A stretch of 26,954 nucleotides of DNA. Origin: an uncultured Flavobacteriia bacterium. GTDB taxonomy: Bacteria > Bacteroidota > Bacteroidia > Flavobacteriales_D > Crocinitomicaceae. Where the stretch lies: positions 1 to 26,954 of the forward strand of contig CAIYXD010000181.1 of NCBI GenBank assembly GCA_903930085.1. Reading direction: 5' to 3'. Shown in pieces: positions 7,884-15,763 of the stretch. Position numbers and translations under genes: made by a program. The notes beneath the pieces are model-generated. The model was given only the letters and a program-made list of their open reading frames with translations, did no database searches and was not told where the DNA came from. Position 1 is the first letter of the stretch. Each line of letters opens with the position of its first letter.

Positions 7884-8672
7884 TTAAAATGTTGCGGTCA
7901 ATAAATCGAACAAACCAGGTTGCTTCGCAGCGGATTGTGACCTATTTGTGTGTACCCTATTTTCATCGAATTTTTCATCCTCGTACGTATCTCTTGAAAC
8001 ACCTGAACCTCCTGAAAACGCAGAGTATTCCATCGTGGAAACAGCTCTTTCAATCCCGCCTTGTGCACCATCCGAAAATGCTAATTCTTCCTGGATTTGA
8101 GCACTCCCAATTTGATCCGCATAATTTGTTGCAACCAAACGTTGCTGTGCAACAGCTTCCGGATTCTCGCTGTTTGCGGTTTGTTGGTTTTCTGTCGAAG
8201 TAGAAACGTTCAAAGCCTTCTTTTTCTCGTTAGTTGATTTTGGCGTTTCTGTTTGTTTTATGTTCGTTCCGTTATCCGTTGTTGCGACTTGACGCGTTTC
8301 CTCCACGATTTCTTTCGAAGCTAAAAACGGATACAGTAAAACCACCAACAGACAAACCGCTGCGAATTGAAAAACAGGACGGTAGATCCATTTTTTCTCC
8401 GTTGGAAAAATAACCGTCAAGATGGAATTGTACCAAAAAACTGGTTTTTTTTCACCCTGTTTTTGAGAAAAAAGTTGATCCAGAGAAGCTTTCGTTTCTT
8501 TTTTTGGAAATCCTTTCTCGGACATTGAAAGCGCTGCTGTTGCCTGCATAACATCCTTCAACTGGTCGAATTCCTCTTCTGAATTACACCATTCTTTTAA
8601 ATCGTCCTTCTCCCTCGGAGAAAGTTCAATATAGCGCTTGAAGCGGACGATTTCCACTAATTCATTTTCCAT
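7884..8672 (-). CDS. Putative anti-sigma factor, single-pass membrane protein
   Basis: A 262-residue protein with a charged N-terminal cytoplasmic part (about 1-95), one membrane helix at about 99-117 (FQFAAVCLLVVLLYPFLA) and a long low-complexity periplasmic tail rich in Thr, Ser, Asn, Gln and Glu. I see no catalytic domain. Its start lies two bases after the stop of an ECF sigma factor gene, in the usual anti-sigma position, and this topology is that of membrane anti-sigma factors. The N-terminal region lacks a clear zinc-binding HxxxCxxC motif, so it is not a classic ZAS domain. The assignment rests on context and topology. It may be a structural partner rather than a true anti-sigma factor. 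Confidence 0.65.
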   Translation of the reverse strand: MENELVEIVRFKRYIELSPREKDDLKEWCNSEEEFDQLKDVMQATAALSMSEKGFPKKETKASLDQLFSQKQGEKKPVFWYNSILTVIFPTEKKWIYRPVFQFAAVCLLVVLLYPFLASKEIVEETRQVATTDNGTNIKQTETPKSTNEKKKALNVSTSTENQQTANSENPEAVAQQRLVATNYADQIGSAQIQEELAFSDGAQGGIERAVSTMEYSAFSGGSGVSRDTYEDEKFDENRVHTNRSQSAAKQPGLFDLLTATF

Positions 8673-8674
8673 TA

Positions 8675-9268
8675 TTATCGATTTTCTAAAGGATTAAATT
8701 CACTTAAACTTGCTGCTAAATACTTCGTTGCATAAAATAATCTAGATTTGATTGTTCCCTCATTCGTTTCAAGAACTTCTGAAATTTCTTTAATGGAAAG
8801 TCCATCCATATGCCTTAAAGCAAATACCTCTTTGTGTTTTTGATCTAAATCTGTCATGCTTTTTTGAAAAGCTTCTTGAAAAATCATATCCTGTACTTCG
8901 TTCAATACATTTGAGGATGGATCAAACAAGGCAAAATGATTATCTAAACCATTGGATGTTCCGCGACGCACTTCTTGCTTTTTGTATTCATTCTTACACA
9001 TATTATTGGCGACAGAATATAACCACGTTTTGAAAGAACGCGTCACATCAAAAGACTCTGGTTTGTTTATAATCTTTGCGAATATATCGTGCACAAAATC
9101 TTCTGCTTTCTCTCTATCTCGCCAAAGCAAACGCATAAAATAACCGAGTAATGGGCTAGCGTAACGGTGATAAATTTCATCAAATGCAAATTTATCCCCA
9201 TTGGCAATTGCTTGCATCAATGCCTCATCGTTCATTTTTTTATGCTGTGCTTTGAATAATCGCATCAA
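8675..9268 (-). CDS. ECF-type RNA polymerase sigma-70 factor
   Basis: A 197-residue extracytoplasmic-function sigma factor with the two domains of the class. Region 2 is at about 20-100 (FDEIYHRYASPLLGYF, AEDFVHDIFAKI, FKTWLYSVANNMCKNEYKK). Region 4 is at about 135-190 (HKEVFALRHMDGLSIKEI, then NEGTIKSRLFYATKYL, the DNA-binding helix-turn-helix). It starts within the last codons of the upstream secreted-protein gene (4-base ATGA overlap) and is followed at two bases by the putative anti-sigma gene, so all three are co-transcribed and coupled. The regulon and inducing signal are unknown. Autoregulation is usual for the class but no operator was identified. The more internal ATG at about residue 12 is an alternative start. 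Confidence 0.93.
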   Translation of the reverse strand: MMRLFKAQHKKMNDEALMQAIANGDKFAFDEIYHRYASPLLGYFMRLLWRDREKAEDFVHDIFAKIINKPESFDVTRSFKTWLYSVANNMCKNEYKKQEVRRGTSNGLDNHFALFDPSSNVLNEVQDMIFQEAFQKSMTDLDQKHKEVFALRHMDGLSIKEISEVLETNEGTIKSRLFYATKYLAASLSEFNPLENR

Positions 9269-10515
9269 TCCGAACTTTTCATTTTTTGGATTTGTTCCTG
9301 TTTACGCGACTGGACTGCGACTTGGGTCAAGACCTCCTCAACAAATGCCAATTTTTCTATTTCGTTCGTTAGCATATACGTATTTCGAAGTATCAAAAGC
9401 ATTGGAAGGTAATTTGCAGTTAATTGCCTTTCTTTCTCATTAGAGGCGTCCGTAATTATTAATTTGATGAATTCATAATTCCATAAATATTCGTTGCGTG
9501 CACTATTTTGGTAAGAAAGATCTGTTTTATATTCTAAAACCAAGCCAGTAACGAATAAATTCTCTTGAATCGGAAGTAAATATTCCTTGGGAATAGTCAT
9601 GGAAAGCGCAATATTCCGTGTGTTATTTTGCACACAAAACTCATTTAAATAGGCAACATCGATTGTCTTGTTCTGCGGTAAATTGAAGCCGTAGACCAGT
9701 AACTGTTTCTGAACAGCTTCACTTTGCAAAAGTTCCAATGAAATAACGTTAACATCTGTTCTGATCCCTTCGGAAATTTGCAGGTACAGACATGCATACG
9801 AATCCTCCATTCCGTGGGTAACTAAAGTTCCCTGAGAAGGAACAGATCTCAGCAAATCTTTAGAATAGTTCAAAATTGACCAATTTAATCGTCCGGAACG
9901 CATCAGTTTTTCCAGATAAGGAAGCGCTTTTCGTTTTTCATTCATGCACCAATAATACGCGACAAATTGAATGTGAACATCGGAATTTGTCGGCCGCAGA
10001 AGTTCCGCTTTTTTCAGATGTTCCACTAATGCAACGGAATAATTTCCTGCAACAAACTTAAAATAATGGTATTCGAAGGATTCCGGAGACGATTTCTCCA
10101 AAACCTTTACGAGATTATCCATTTGAACTTGCTGATCAACGGTCGGTGAACGCTGTGAACGCTGACTGGAAGCCATTTGCTTTGCCAACATAAAAGTAGA
10201 AGTGACAAGCTGCAATGCGCTTTCAGAAGAAGACACTTTTGTTTGACTGTCAGCAGATTTTTCGAGAATTTCTTTTTCTTGAAGCTCTTTTTTTAGAAAT
10301 TGATTTTCTTGATGTTGATTTTTTGTGGCAGGTTTATTTTGCAATTTATTCTCTTTTACTGACCCTTCCTGCTCCACTGGAATAGATTCTTCTACCGCGG
10401 GAATGGAAATGGAATGAGAGTTGGAGTTGGAGTTTAGTTCCAGACTTTGCGAGTTAACCTGACAAAAAGCAGTGAACGCAAAGGCACAAAGAAGAAACAC
10501 ACTAAAATTTCGCAT
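9265..10515 (-). CDS. Secreted helical-repeat protein leading an ECF sigma operon
   Basis: A 416-residue exported protein. Residues 1-18 are a signal peptide (MRNFSVFLLCAFAFTAFC). Residues 22-95 are a low-complexity Ser/Asn/Gln/Glu/Lys linker. The rest is helical and TPR-like (for example KKAELLRPTNSDVHIQFVAY, then YWCMNEKRKALPYLEKLM). From about residue 238 the text THGMEDSYACLYLQISEGIR and the following TDVNVISLELL resemble the soluble C-terminal part of Bacteroidota DUF2723 membrane proteins, which read GDNDTxPLWYxQEVEGIRxDV. This resemblance is from memory, not a search. Here there are no membrane helices before it. It overlaps the ECF sigma gene by 4 bases and is the promoter-proximal gene, so it could sense envelope state or be the main output of the operon. 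No enzyme motif is visible. Confidence 0.8.
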   Translation of the reverse strand: MRNFSVFLLCAFAFTAFCQVNSQSLELNSNSNSHSISIPAVEESIPVEQEGSVKENKLQNKPATKNQHQENQFLKKELQEKEILEKSADSQTKVSSSESALQLVTSTFMLAKQMASSQRSQRSPTVDQQVQMDNLVKVLEKSSPESFEYHYFKFVAGNYSVALVEHLKKAELLRPTNSDVHIQFVAYYWCMNEKRKALPYLEKLMRSGRLNWSILNYSKDLLRSVPSQGTLVTHGMEDSYACLYLQISEGIRTDVNVISLELLQSEAVQKQLLVYGFNLPQNKTIDVAYLNEFCVQNNTRNIALSMTIPKEYLLPIQENLFVTGLVLEYKTDLSYQNSARNEYLWNYEFIKLIITDASNEKERQLTANYLPMLLILRNTYMLTNEIEKLAFVEEVLTQVAVQSRKQEQIQKMKSSD

Positions 10516-10638
10516 ACTAATTATATTTTTTCACTTGTACACCTACTCGTCAGAATAGTTCAAAGGAAACAAACATTTTTAGTAAATCCTTAAATTTTCT
10601 TTGAATTGGAGCCGCTCGTGTAAATTTCCGAAAAAGAA

Positions 10639-11025
10639 TTAATAATTTGGGTCTATTCCATCTAAAAAATACCATCTCTCGTTTTCTTTTTGAAAAGTAG
10701 AACGTTCGTGGTGAATTTCCGGCGATTTTAAACCTTCCACAAAATGCGCTTTGAACTCCACCAATGCACCATCGCTTTTAATAATTTCCAACTTCAGCCA
10801 TTTATTGGAAAGCATCCAACGTTCAATTTCGGTACGTGAATAGAATTTCCTGGCGGAAGGATGCGTGGAATCGATTACGTAATCAATTTCTCCAGCTGCG
10901 TATGCCGAATACCTAGAACGCATTAATTGTTCCGGTGTTTCAGGAAATTCCTTTCCGCTAATAAACCGCTGACAACATTCTGAGAAGGTCGCGGGATTCC
11001 CACAATAACAAGGAGTATTTGACAT
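10639..11025 (-). CDS. YchJ-like (UPF0225) SEC-C zinc-binding motif protein
   Basis: A 128-residue YchJ-family protein. The N-terminus is a SEC-C-like zinc knuckle, CYCGNPATFSECCQRFI (about residues 5-21), followed by the family signatures PEQLMRSRYSAYAAGEIDYV, a THPS motif and the C-terminal HERSTFQKENERWYFLDG. The fold of this part is NTF2-like. The biochemical function of the family is unknown, and the zinc knuckle resembles the SecB/ribosome-binding tail of SecA. I start it at the ATG at 11025. A TTG at 11049 is in frame but would add eight residues before the conserved region. It appears to be a single-gene unit. Confidence 0.9.
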   Translation of the reverse strand: MSNTPCYCGNPATFSECCQRFISGKEFPETPEQLMRSRYSAYAAGEIDYVIDSTHPSARKFYSRTEIERWMLSNKWLKLEIIKSDGALVEFKAHFVEGLKSPEIHHERSTFQKENERWYFLDGIDPNY

Positions 11026-11089
11026 TTTTACACGAAATTTTGAAGACAAATTAAATAACTTTTAGCAGATTAAACAATCTAAATTAGCT

Positions 11090-11097
11090 CAAAATTA
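11090..11097 (-). promoter_or_regulatory. Candidate -7 element for the ychJ-like gene
   Basis: Minus-strand TAATTTTG matches TAnnTTTG fully and lies directly after the stop of the histidine kinase gene, 65 bases before the ychJ-like ATG. A good -33 element is not visible, so confidence is limited. Confidence 0.33.
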
Positions 11098-11107
11098 GGT
11101 TTCTACT

Positions 11108-12322
11108 TCAGTTTTTAGATTTACGGATTGGAGCAATTAGTTTAAAGCGCAGGCCATTGTTCGATGCAAATTCACATTTACCGTTGATTTGTTCGGTTAA
11201 GGATTCAATTAAACGCAATCCTAAACCATTACTTTTTGGTGTATGCGGCGGTAAAGATCCAATACCGTTATCAAAAACCAACACTTCAAAATGACTTTCA
11301 TCCACTTTTTTCAATGAGATAAAAATCTCCGGATTTAATTTACTCGGAAAAGCATGTTTGATTGCATTGGTGATTAATTCATTCAAAATTAGCCCCAATG
11401 GAATTGTGGTAGAGATATCTAGCTGAATTGGTTCAATTTCCGTATTGAACGTGATGTTTTTTTTAATGTCAATAGAATTTCTGATTTCGGCAATCAATTC
11501 CGTAATGTAGGGAGCTAATTCTATTATGCTTATGTTTTGCTTCTTGTACATTTTTTGGTGAACCAACGCCATCGACATCACGCGATCGTGCACATCCTGC
11601 AATGCGCCTTGGGTTTCTAAATTATCCGTTCTGTTTTTTTGCATATTCAATAAACTGATAATAATTGCCATATTATTTTTCACCCTATGGTTTAATTCTG
11701 CCAGCAGTGTTTGTTGTTCTTCTAAAGCATTTTCCAGAAATTTATTATTCTTTTTATAGGAATAAACCAAAATAAAGGTGAGTAAAACAGAAGAAAGTAA
11801 CAAAACAAAATAAATCAAGCGCCGCTGAAAAAGGAAATACAATTCACTGTTTTGAGGGAAAAGTTGCCAATTATAATTGAAGTTAAGTGCCACAACAATT
11901 GCCGCAATTAAAATTACAGCCATGCTACTAAAGAAATATCGAATAGACTTTTCTTTTCTATAAAATAATGTGAGTGAAATAATGGCGGTAGAAAATAAAA
12001 AATGTATTGCCGAATCTTCCCCATTTTTAATTGAAAAAAAAGCTATTATTATTGAAAAAGCAACAAATCCAAGGAATATTGCCAACAAGTTTTTTTGAAA
12101 GCGGTTCAAAAGTAAAATACTGACGAGAAAAGGAAAAATGATGGTACTTAGGTTGGAAGAAGCTGTATCCTCTAAAAAAAACCCGTAACTTATTCCAATG
12201 CAACTTGCTATAGTTCCGTAAAAACCAAATCGATTCATTGCTCGGATGCAATTGGCATCAAACGCATCTAAGTCTGGCGTAACACCAACGTTTAAAAAAG
12301 AATCAAACCACCTGTTTTTCAT
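11108..12322 (-). CDS. Membrane histidine kinase, HisKA_2 (LytS-like/HWE-related) type, orphan
   Basis: A 404-residue sensor kinase. Residues 30-190 hold about six membrane helices with very short loops and no recognisable sensory domain, so the stimulus is probably membrane-borne. The phospho-acceptor H212 lies in ELNHRVKNNMAIIISLLNMQ, the HisKA_2 signature. The ATPase domain has LILNELITNAIKHAFPS (N box, N314/N319), FDNGIGSLPPH (G1) and SNGLGLRLIESL (G2). Reaction: ATP-dependent autophosphorylation, then transfer to a response regulator. No response regulator gene lies in the window, so it is an orphan here. The 5' region carries two phased repeats (12361-12398) that may be regulatory. Confidence 0.93.
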   Translation of the reverse strand: MKNRWFDSFLNVGVTPDLDAFDANCIRAMNRFGFYGTIASCIGISYGFFLEDTASSNLSTIIFPFLVSILLLNRFQKNLLAIFLGFVAFSIIIAFFSIKNGEDSAIHFLFSTAIISLTLFYRKEKSIRYFFSSMAVILIAAIVVALNFNYNWQLFPQNSELYFLFQRRLIYFVLLLSSVLLTFILVYSYKKNNKFLENALEEQQTLLAELNHRVKNNMAIIISLLNMQKNRTDNLETQGALQDVHDRVMSMALVHQKMYKKQNISIIELAPYITELIAEIRNSIDIKKNITFNTEIEPIQLDISTTIPLGLILNELITNAIKHAFPSKLNPEIFISLKKVDESHFEVLVFDNGIGSLPPHTPKSNGLGLRLIESLTEQINGKCEFASNNGLRFKLIAPIRKSKN

Positions 12323-12360
12323 TTTTTTTTGTTAACATATGACTTTTTTTATCCTGAAAC

Positions 12361-12398
12361 TTTTTTTTTCAATGAATGCTATTTTTTTTTCAACGAAT
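12361..12398. repeat. Two 18-base direct repeats with a 21-base period upstream of the kinase gene
   Basis: T9-CAATGAATG (12361-12378) is repeated as T9-CAACGAATG (12382-12399 region) with one change and an exact 21-base step, two DNA turns. On the kinase strand this reads CATTCATTGA and CATTCGTTGA followed by A tracts. The copies lie about 40-75 bases upstream of the kinase ATG. They could be tandem regulator sites or simple slippage duplication. Confidence 0.6.
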
Positions 12399-12532
12399 GA
12401 AAATTAAACGCCAGTTCACATGTTATTGAATCTACGAACAACAAATTTATCGTGCCAATAATTCTTCTTTCTTGATATTTAACTACCTTTAAAAATCTAT
12501 TATCGAGAAGAAAACCAAGTTAAAATAGACAC

Positions 12533-13573
12533 ATGAGAATTGCCATTTTATTCCTTTTTAGTTTAAGCATTTCAAATTTTATTTTCGCACAAGATAGCAC
12601 GATGACAATTGCTTTCGGCTCGTGTAGCAACCAAGATAAGCCCTTGCCTATTTTTTCTGTAATCGCGCAGCACCATCCAGATTTATTTATTTTTTTGGGT
12701 GACAATATTTATGCAGACACCTACAGTATGTGTAAAATGAAAAGAAAATACCGCAAACTTTCAAAAAACAAGGATTTCCGTTTGTTTCGCGAACAAACCC
12801 CAATTATTGCGACTTGGGACGACCACGATTATGGGCAAAATGACATCGGCAGACATTACTCCAAAAAAGAACAATCCAAAAAGATTTTTTTGCGTTTTTT
12901 TAAAGAACCGGAAAATTCTGAACGAAGAAAACATGCAGGAATTTACACTTCTTATATGTATCCACTTGCTGGAAAAACGATTCAGATAATACTTCTAGAC
13001 AACCGCACTTTTCGGGACGATTTGCTTCCATACGATGGATCCTTGATTGGCGATTCTACGCATTTGTATGATCTAGATTATTCGCCATATACAACGGCGG
13101 ATTCTACACTTCTTGGCGCAGAGCAATGGCGCTGGTTGGAAGGAGAACTCCTAAAAAAAGCAGACATTCGAATTATCGGTTCCAGCACACAATTCGCCAC
13201 AGAATACAATGGTTATGAAACATGGGCAAATTTTCCCCATGAACAACAACGCATGCTGCAACTGATTCAATCTACGCAAGCAAACGGTGTTTTTTTCATT
13301 TCCGGCGATGTGCATTATTCCGAATTGTCGCTTCTAAAAAATCCATACACCTATCCGATTTATGATTTGACAGCGAGTGGATTAACAGAAAAATGGGGAT
13401 TTGCAACACCAAACAAATTTCGGCTTGGAGAGCCAATAATGCAAAACCATTTTGGGATAATATCCATCGATTTAAAAGTGGAAGATCCGGAAATAAAACT
13501 GCAAGTTTGGGATATTTCAGATAGTTTGAGATTAGAGGGAATGGTGCCTTTATCGGGGTTGCGACTGCGGTAA
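12533..13573 (+). CDS. PhoD-like alkaline phosphatase/phosphodiesterase, secreted
   Basis: A 346-residue metallophosphatase of the PhoD family, expected to hydrolyse phosphate mono- or diesters outside the cytoplasm. Residues 1-19 are a Sec signal peptide ending FIFA before Q20. The metal-binding motifs appear in order: FGSCSNQ (28-34), LGDNIYAD (55-62), TWDDHDYGQND (94-104), LLDNRTFRD (154-162), GSSTQF (216-221) and SGDVHYSE (257-264). Family members often have Tat signals, but this one has no twin arginine. Its 3' end overlaps the convergent membrane sulfatase-fold gene by 24 bases. No Pho-box-like site was recognised. Confidence 0.92.
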   Translation: MRIAILFLFSLSISNFIFAQDSTMTIAFGSCSNQDKPLPIFSVIAQHHPDLFIFLGDNIYADTYSMCKMKRKYRKLSKNKDFRLFREQTPIIATWDDHDYGQNDIGRHYSKKEQSKKIFLRFFKEPENSERRKHAGIYTSYMYPLAGKTIQIILLDNRTFRDDLLPYDGSLIGDSTHLYDLDYSPYTTADSTLLGAEQWRWLEGELLKKADIRIIGSSTQFATEYNGYETWANFPHEQQRMLQLIQSTQANGVFFISGDVHYSELSLLKNPYTYPIYDLTASGLTEKWGFATPNKFRLGEPIMQNHFGIISIDLKVEDPEIKLQVWDISDSLRLEGMVPLSGLRLR

Positions 13574-15391
13574 ATATTTTGTGCAGAGCGGATACTGTTT
13601 AAAGCAATTCATCAGCTCTTGGATTCTCCTGTGTTTTCTGTTCAAAGGTAAAATCCGTTCTTCCTTTTTGTCTTTTTTAATGTCGTATATTTCTTCTCGA
13701 TTCGGAACAATATTCGTGCGGTGGATGTAGTGGAAATTACCACGAACGATAGAAATTCCAACTTTAAATCGTGCGATTTTATTATTATTCATAGTGATTA
13801 AAGCACGATTTTTGGGGATTTTCGTGAACAAACTATAGCCGGTATAATTATTCATCAACGCAGCAACTTCTTTGTTACCCGTCAAACCCAAAAGCGAAAT
13901 TACCGTTGGAGCAACATCGATATTAGACGTCGTTTTTGAACGATTTTCCCGCAGCACTTTTCGATCCAGATGTGCAGCAATTCCGCTTGGCAAATAAAGC
14001 ATAAGCGGAACAGAAATTGTTTCCGCATAATAACTATCCACATGTCCAATATTATGGTGATCTTTCAACGATTCCCCATGATCACTGGTGAAAATAATTA
14101 CCGTATTGTCTAATTTCCCACTTTTTTTCAGTTGCGAGAACAATTTACCAATCACATAATCCTGGTAAAGAATCGCGTTATCGTATTCGTCCAGAAAAGA
14201 ACCACTCCATTTCACAAATTCTTTCGGAACATTATACGGATAATGGGTTGAATTCAATTGCACGATTCCAAAAAATGGTTTCTCCGACTTTTTCCGGATT
14301 AAACTATTTACATGCTCTATCGTGTATTTATCATCCACTCCAAGATCATTGAAAAATGGCTTTCCACTCGTTTCTTTGCACCAAAGCTGGTCGACTTTTT
14401 CATTTTTATAGAATCGATCGAATCGGTACCATTCCAAGCTGTGCGACGAAGCGAAAAAATTGCGGTAATTCAGCATTTTTGCAAAATCCCAAAGTATGGG
14501 TTGGCTGTAAAATATTTTCGGATCCTGGTAGGGCGCAATTCCGCTCAAAACAGCTGGAACCGCCAACATTGTTGTGGATGAAACCGTGTAAGGATGTTTA
14601 AACACAAAGAATTCGGACGGATGATCCTTTGCAAATTGTGTGAAATTTGGCGTTGTTTTTCGTTTGTATCCATACGCTTCCAAATTTTGTTTACGGAGAC
14701 TTTCAAACACTACAACCAAGACATTGAACTCGCGTTTTTCCGCCGTTTTCTCTAGTAAAATAGGCTTTCTTTCGCCCAATCCTTTGCCAGTAAATTTGCG
14801 TTCTGTTTCCCAATCGATGATATGTCTGCTAACAGCGGCAGAAAAATTGGTGTCCACCAGTAAACATTGGTCGTACTTTTTTAATTTAAAAACGAGAATT
14901 GAAAAAACACCGAGATAAATTGCAAACAAATAAATAATCCAGCGTTTAGATTTCAAGTTCAAATCGCGCAGACACAGTTTTCGAAGAAAGATAAACACGC
15001 CAAAAATGGTGCATAAAAGAAAACCTATTTCTAAGAAATTAATAGAATCCTTGACCAAAACCATGGCACTTAACGGTTCATTTTTAAAGTATTCGTACGT
15101 ATAATAATTAGGAAAAAAACCATTAAAATAGAAGAACGCGTAGGAACCCATAATGGAAACCACCAAATACGTTGAAAAAACAGCCAAAATGGAATTAAAC
15201 AGAAACATTCTCGGTTTCAATGCCTTTAAAACCAGCAGCATCCAAACGAAAAACAGTACAGAAGCAATAACCGAAAGTGCATAAAAAAACAATTGCTTCG
15301 TAGAATACAATTGAATCAAAGAAAACCGTATGAACACATCTGTTAGTACAAAAAGGAATGGAAATAAAAGCACTAAAAGGCCGTTTTTCAT
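13550..15391 (-). CDS. Membrane sulfatase-fold transferase (LtaS/phosphoethanolamine-transferase-like)
   Basis: A 613-residue inner-membrane protein of the alkaline phosphatase superfamily. Residues 5-170 contain five membrane helices. The soluble domain from about 220 has the metal and nucleophile motifs: VVVFESLRKQNLEAYGY (E230), SSTTMLAVPAVLSGI (T273 or T274 as nucleophile), IIFTSDHGESL (D437, H438) and NIGHVDSYYAETISVPLMLY (H450). This layout is that of EptA/LtaS/OpgB-type enzymes, which move phosphoethanolamine or phosphoglycerol onto lipid A, glycans or lipids. The acceptor is not predictable from the sequence. Thr rather than Cys or Ser at the nucleophile site argues against a true formylglycine sulfatase. 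The start is ATG at 15391. Confidence 0.9.
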   Translation of the reverse strand: MKNGLLVLLFPFLFVLTDVFIRFSLIQLYSTKQLFFYALSVIASVLFFVWMLLVLKALKPRMFLFNSILAVFSTYLVVSIMGSYAFFYFNGFFPNYYTYEYFKNEPLSAMVLVKDSINFLEIGFLLCTIFGVFIFLRKLCLRDLNLKSKRWIIYLFAIYLGVFSILVFKLKKYDQCLLVDTNFSAAVSRHIIDWETERKFTGKGLGERKPILLEKTAEKREFNVLVVVFESLRKQNLEAYGYKRKTTPNFTQFAKDHPSEFFVFKHPYTVSSTTMLAVPAVLSGIAPYQDPKIFYSQPILWDFAKMLNYRNFFASSHSLEWYRFDRFYKNEKVDQLWCKETSGKPFFNDLGVDDKYTIEHVNSLIRKKSEKPFFGIVQLNSTHYPYNVPKEFVKWSGSFLDEYDNAILYQDYVIGKLFSQLKKSGKLDNTVIIFTSDHGESLKDHHNIGHVDSYYAETISVPLMLYLPSGIAAHLDRKVLRENRSKTTSNIDVAPTVISLLGLTGNKEVAALMNNYTGYSLFTKIPKNRALITMNNNKIARFKVGISIVRGNFHYIHRTNIVPNREEIYDIKKDKKEERILPLNRKHRRIQELMNCFKQYPLCTKYLPQSQPR

Positions 15392-15736
15392 ACGTGTAAA
15401 TTAATTTTTAACACAATATTACGGAATTATTAACCAAAACAATCGAGGAGTATAAAAAGTCGGAATATTAATCCGACACATTCGTGGAAATCTAATTTTC
15501 TTACAAACGTTGGAGCACTTTTATCTCTTGCAAATATTTAGTAACCAGTACAATGAATCGTTTAAAGGTTTAAGCAGAACTAAATTAATCCGGTAGTTAA
15601 AATGGAGAGAACGAATTTCTAGCGCGAGAAAGAAATTTGCCGAATTCCTATCGGATAAACGCGTTAAAAACACGAATTATTTTCATTTTCAATAACATTT
15701 AGTTTCTTTTTCAAGTAATTAGTCCTTTAACTACCT
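15392..15736. other. Intergenic region between divergent sulfatase-fold and T9SS genes
   Basis: No ORF of note. It contains a perfect 6-bp inverted repeat, GTCGGA-N7-TCCGAC, at 15459-15477, about 70-85 bases upstream of the sulfatase-fold gene. It also has a small stem, TTTCT-AGCGCG-AGAAA, at 15616-15631. The right end runs into the promoter of the T9SS gene. The rest shows no structure I can name. Confidence 0.6.
15459..15477. repeat. Inverted repeat GTCGGA-N7-TCCGAC
   Basis: The arms at 15459-15464 and 15472-15477 are perfectly complementary around ATATTAA. There is no T tract, so it is not a terminator. Its place upstream of the minus-strand sulfatase-fold gene is compatible with an operator for a dimeric regulator. 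Confidence 0.45.
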
Positions 15737-15744
15737 TATATTTG
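15737..15744 (+). promoter_or_regulatory. Candidate -7 element of the T9SS cargo gene
   Basis: TATATTTG is a full match to TAnnTTTG. Transcription would start near 15750, after the in-frame TTG at 15746 and before the ATG at 15764, which decides the start codon. No clear TTTG -33 element is present. Confidence 0.5.
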
Positions 15745-15763
15745 TTTGTATAAAATTTCAGAT

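Noticed and set aside
11026..11049. TTG start for the ychJ-like gene
   Set aside because: The ATG at 11025 lies just before the conserved zinc knuckle and suits the family.
12323..12360. Further T-rich runs before the kinase gene
   Set aside because: They resemble the repeats only in poly-T and lack the CAAYGAATG core, so they are not counted as additional copies.
15746..15763. TTG start for the T9SS cargo
   Set aside because: The candidate transcription start lies after it, and the signal peptide begins at the ATG at 15764.
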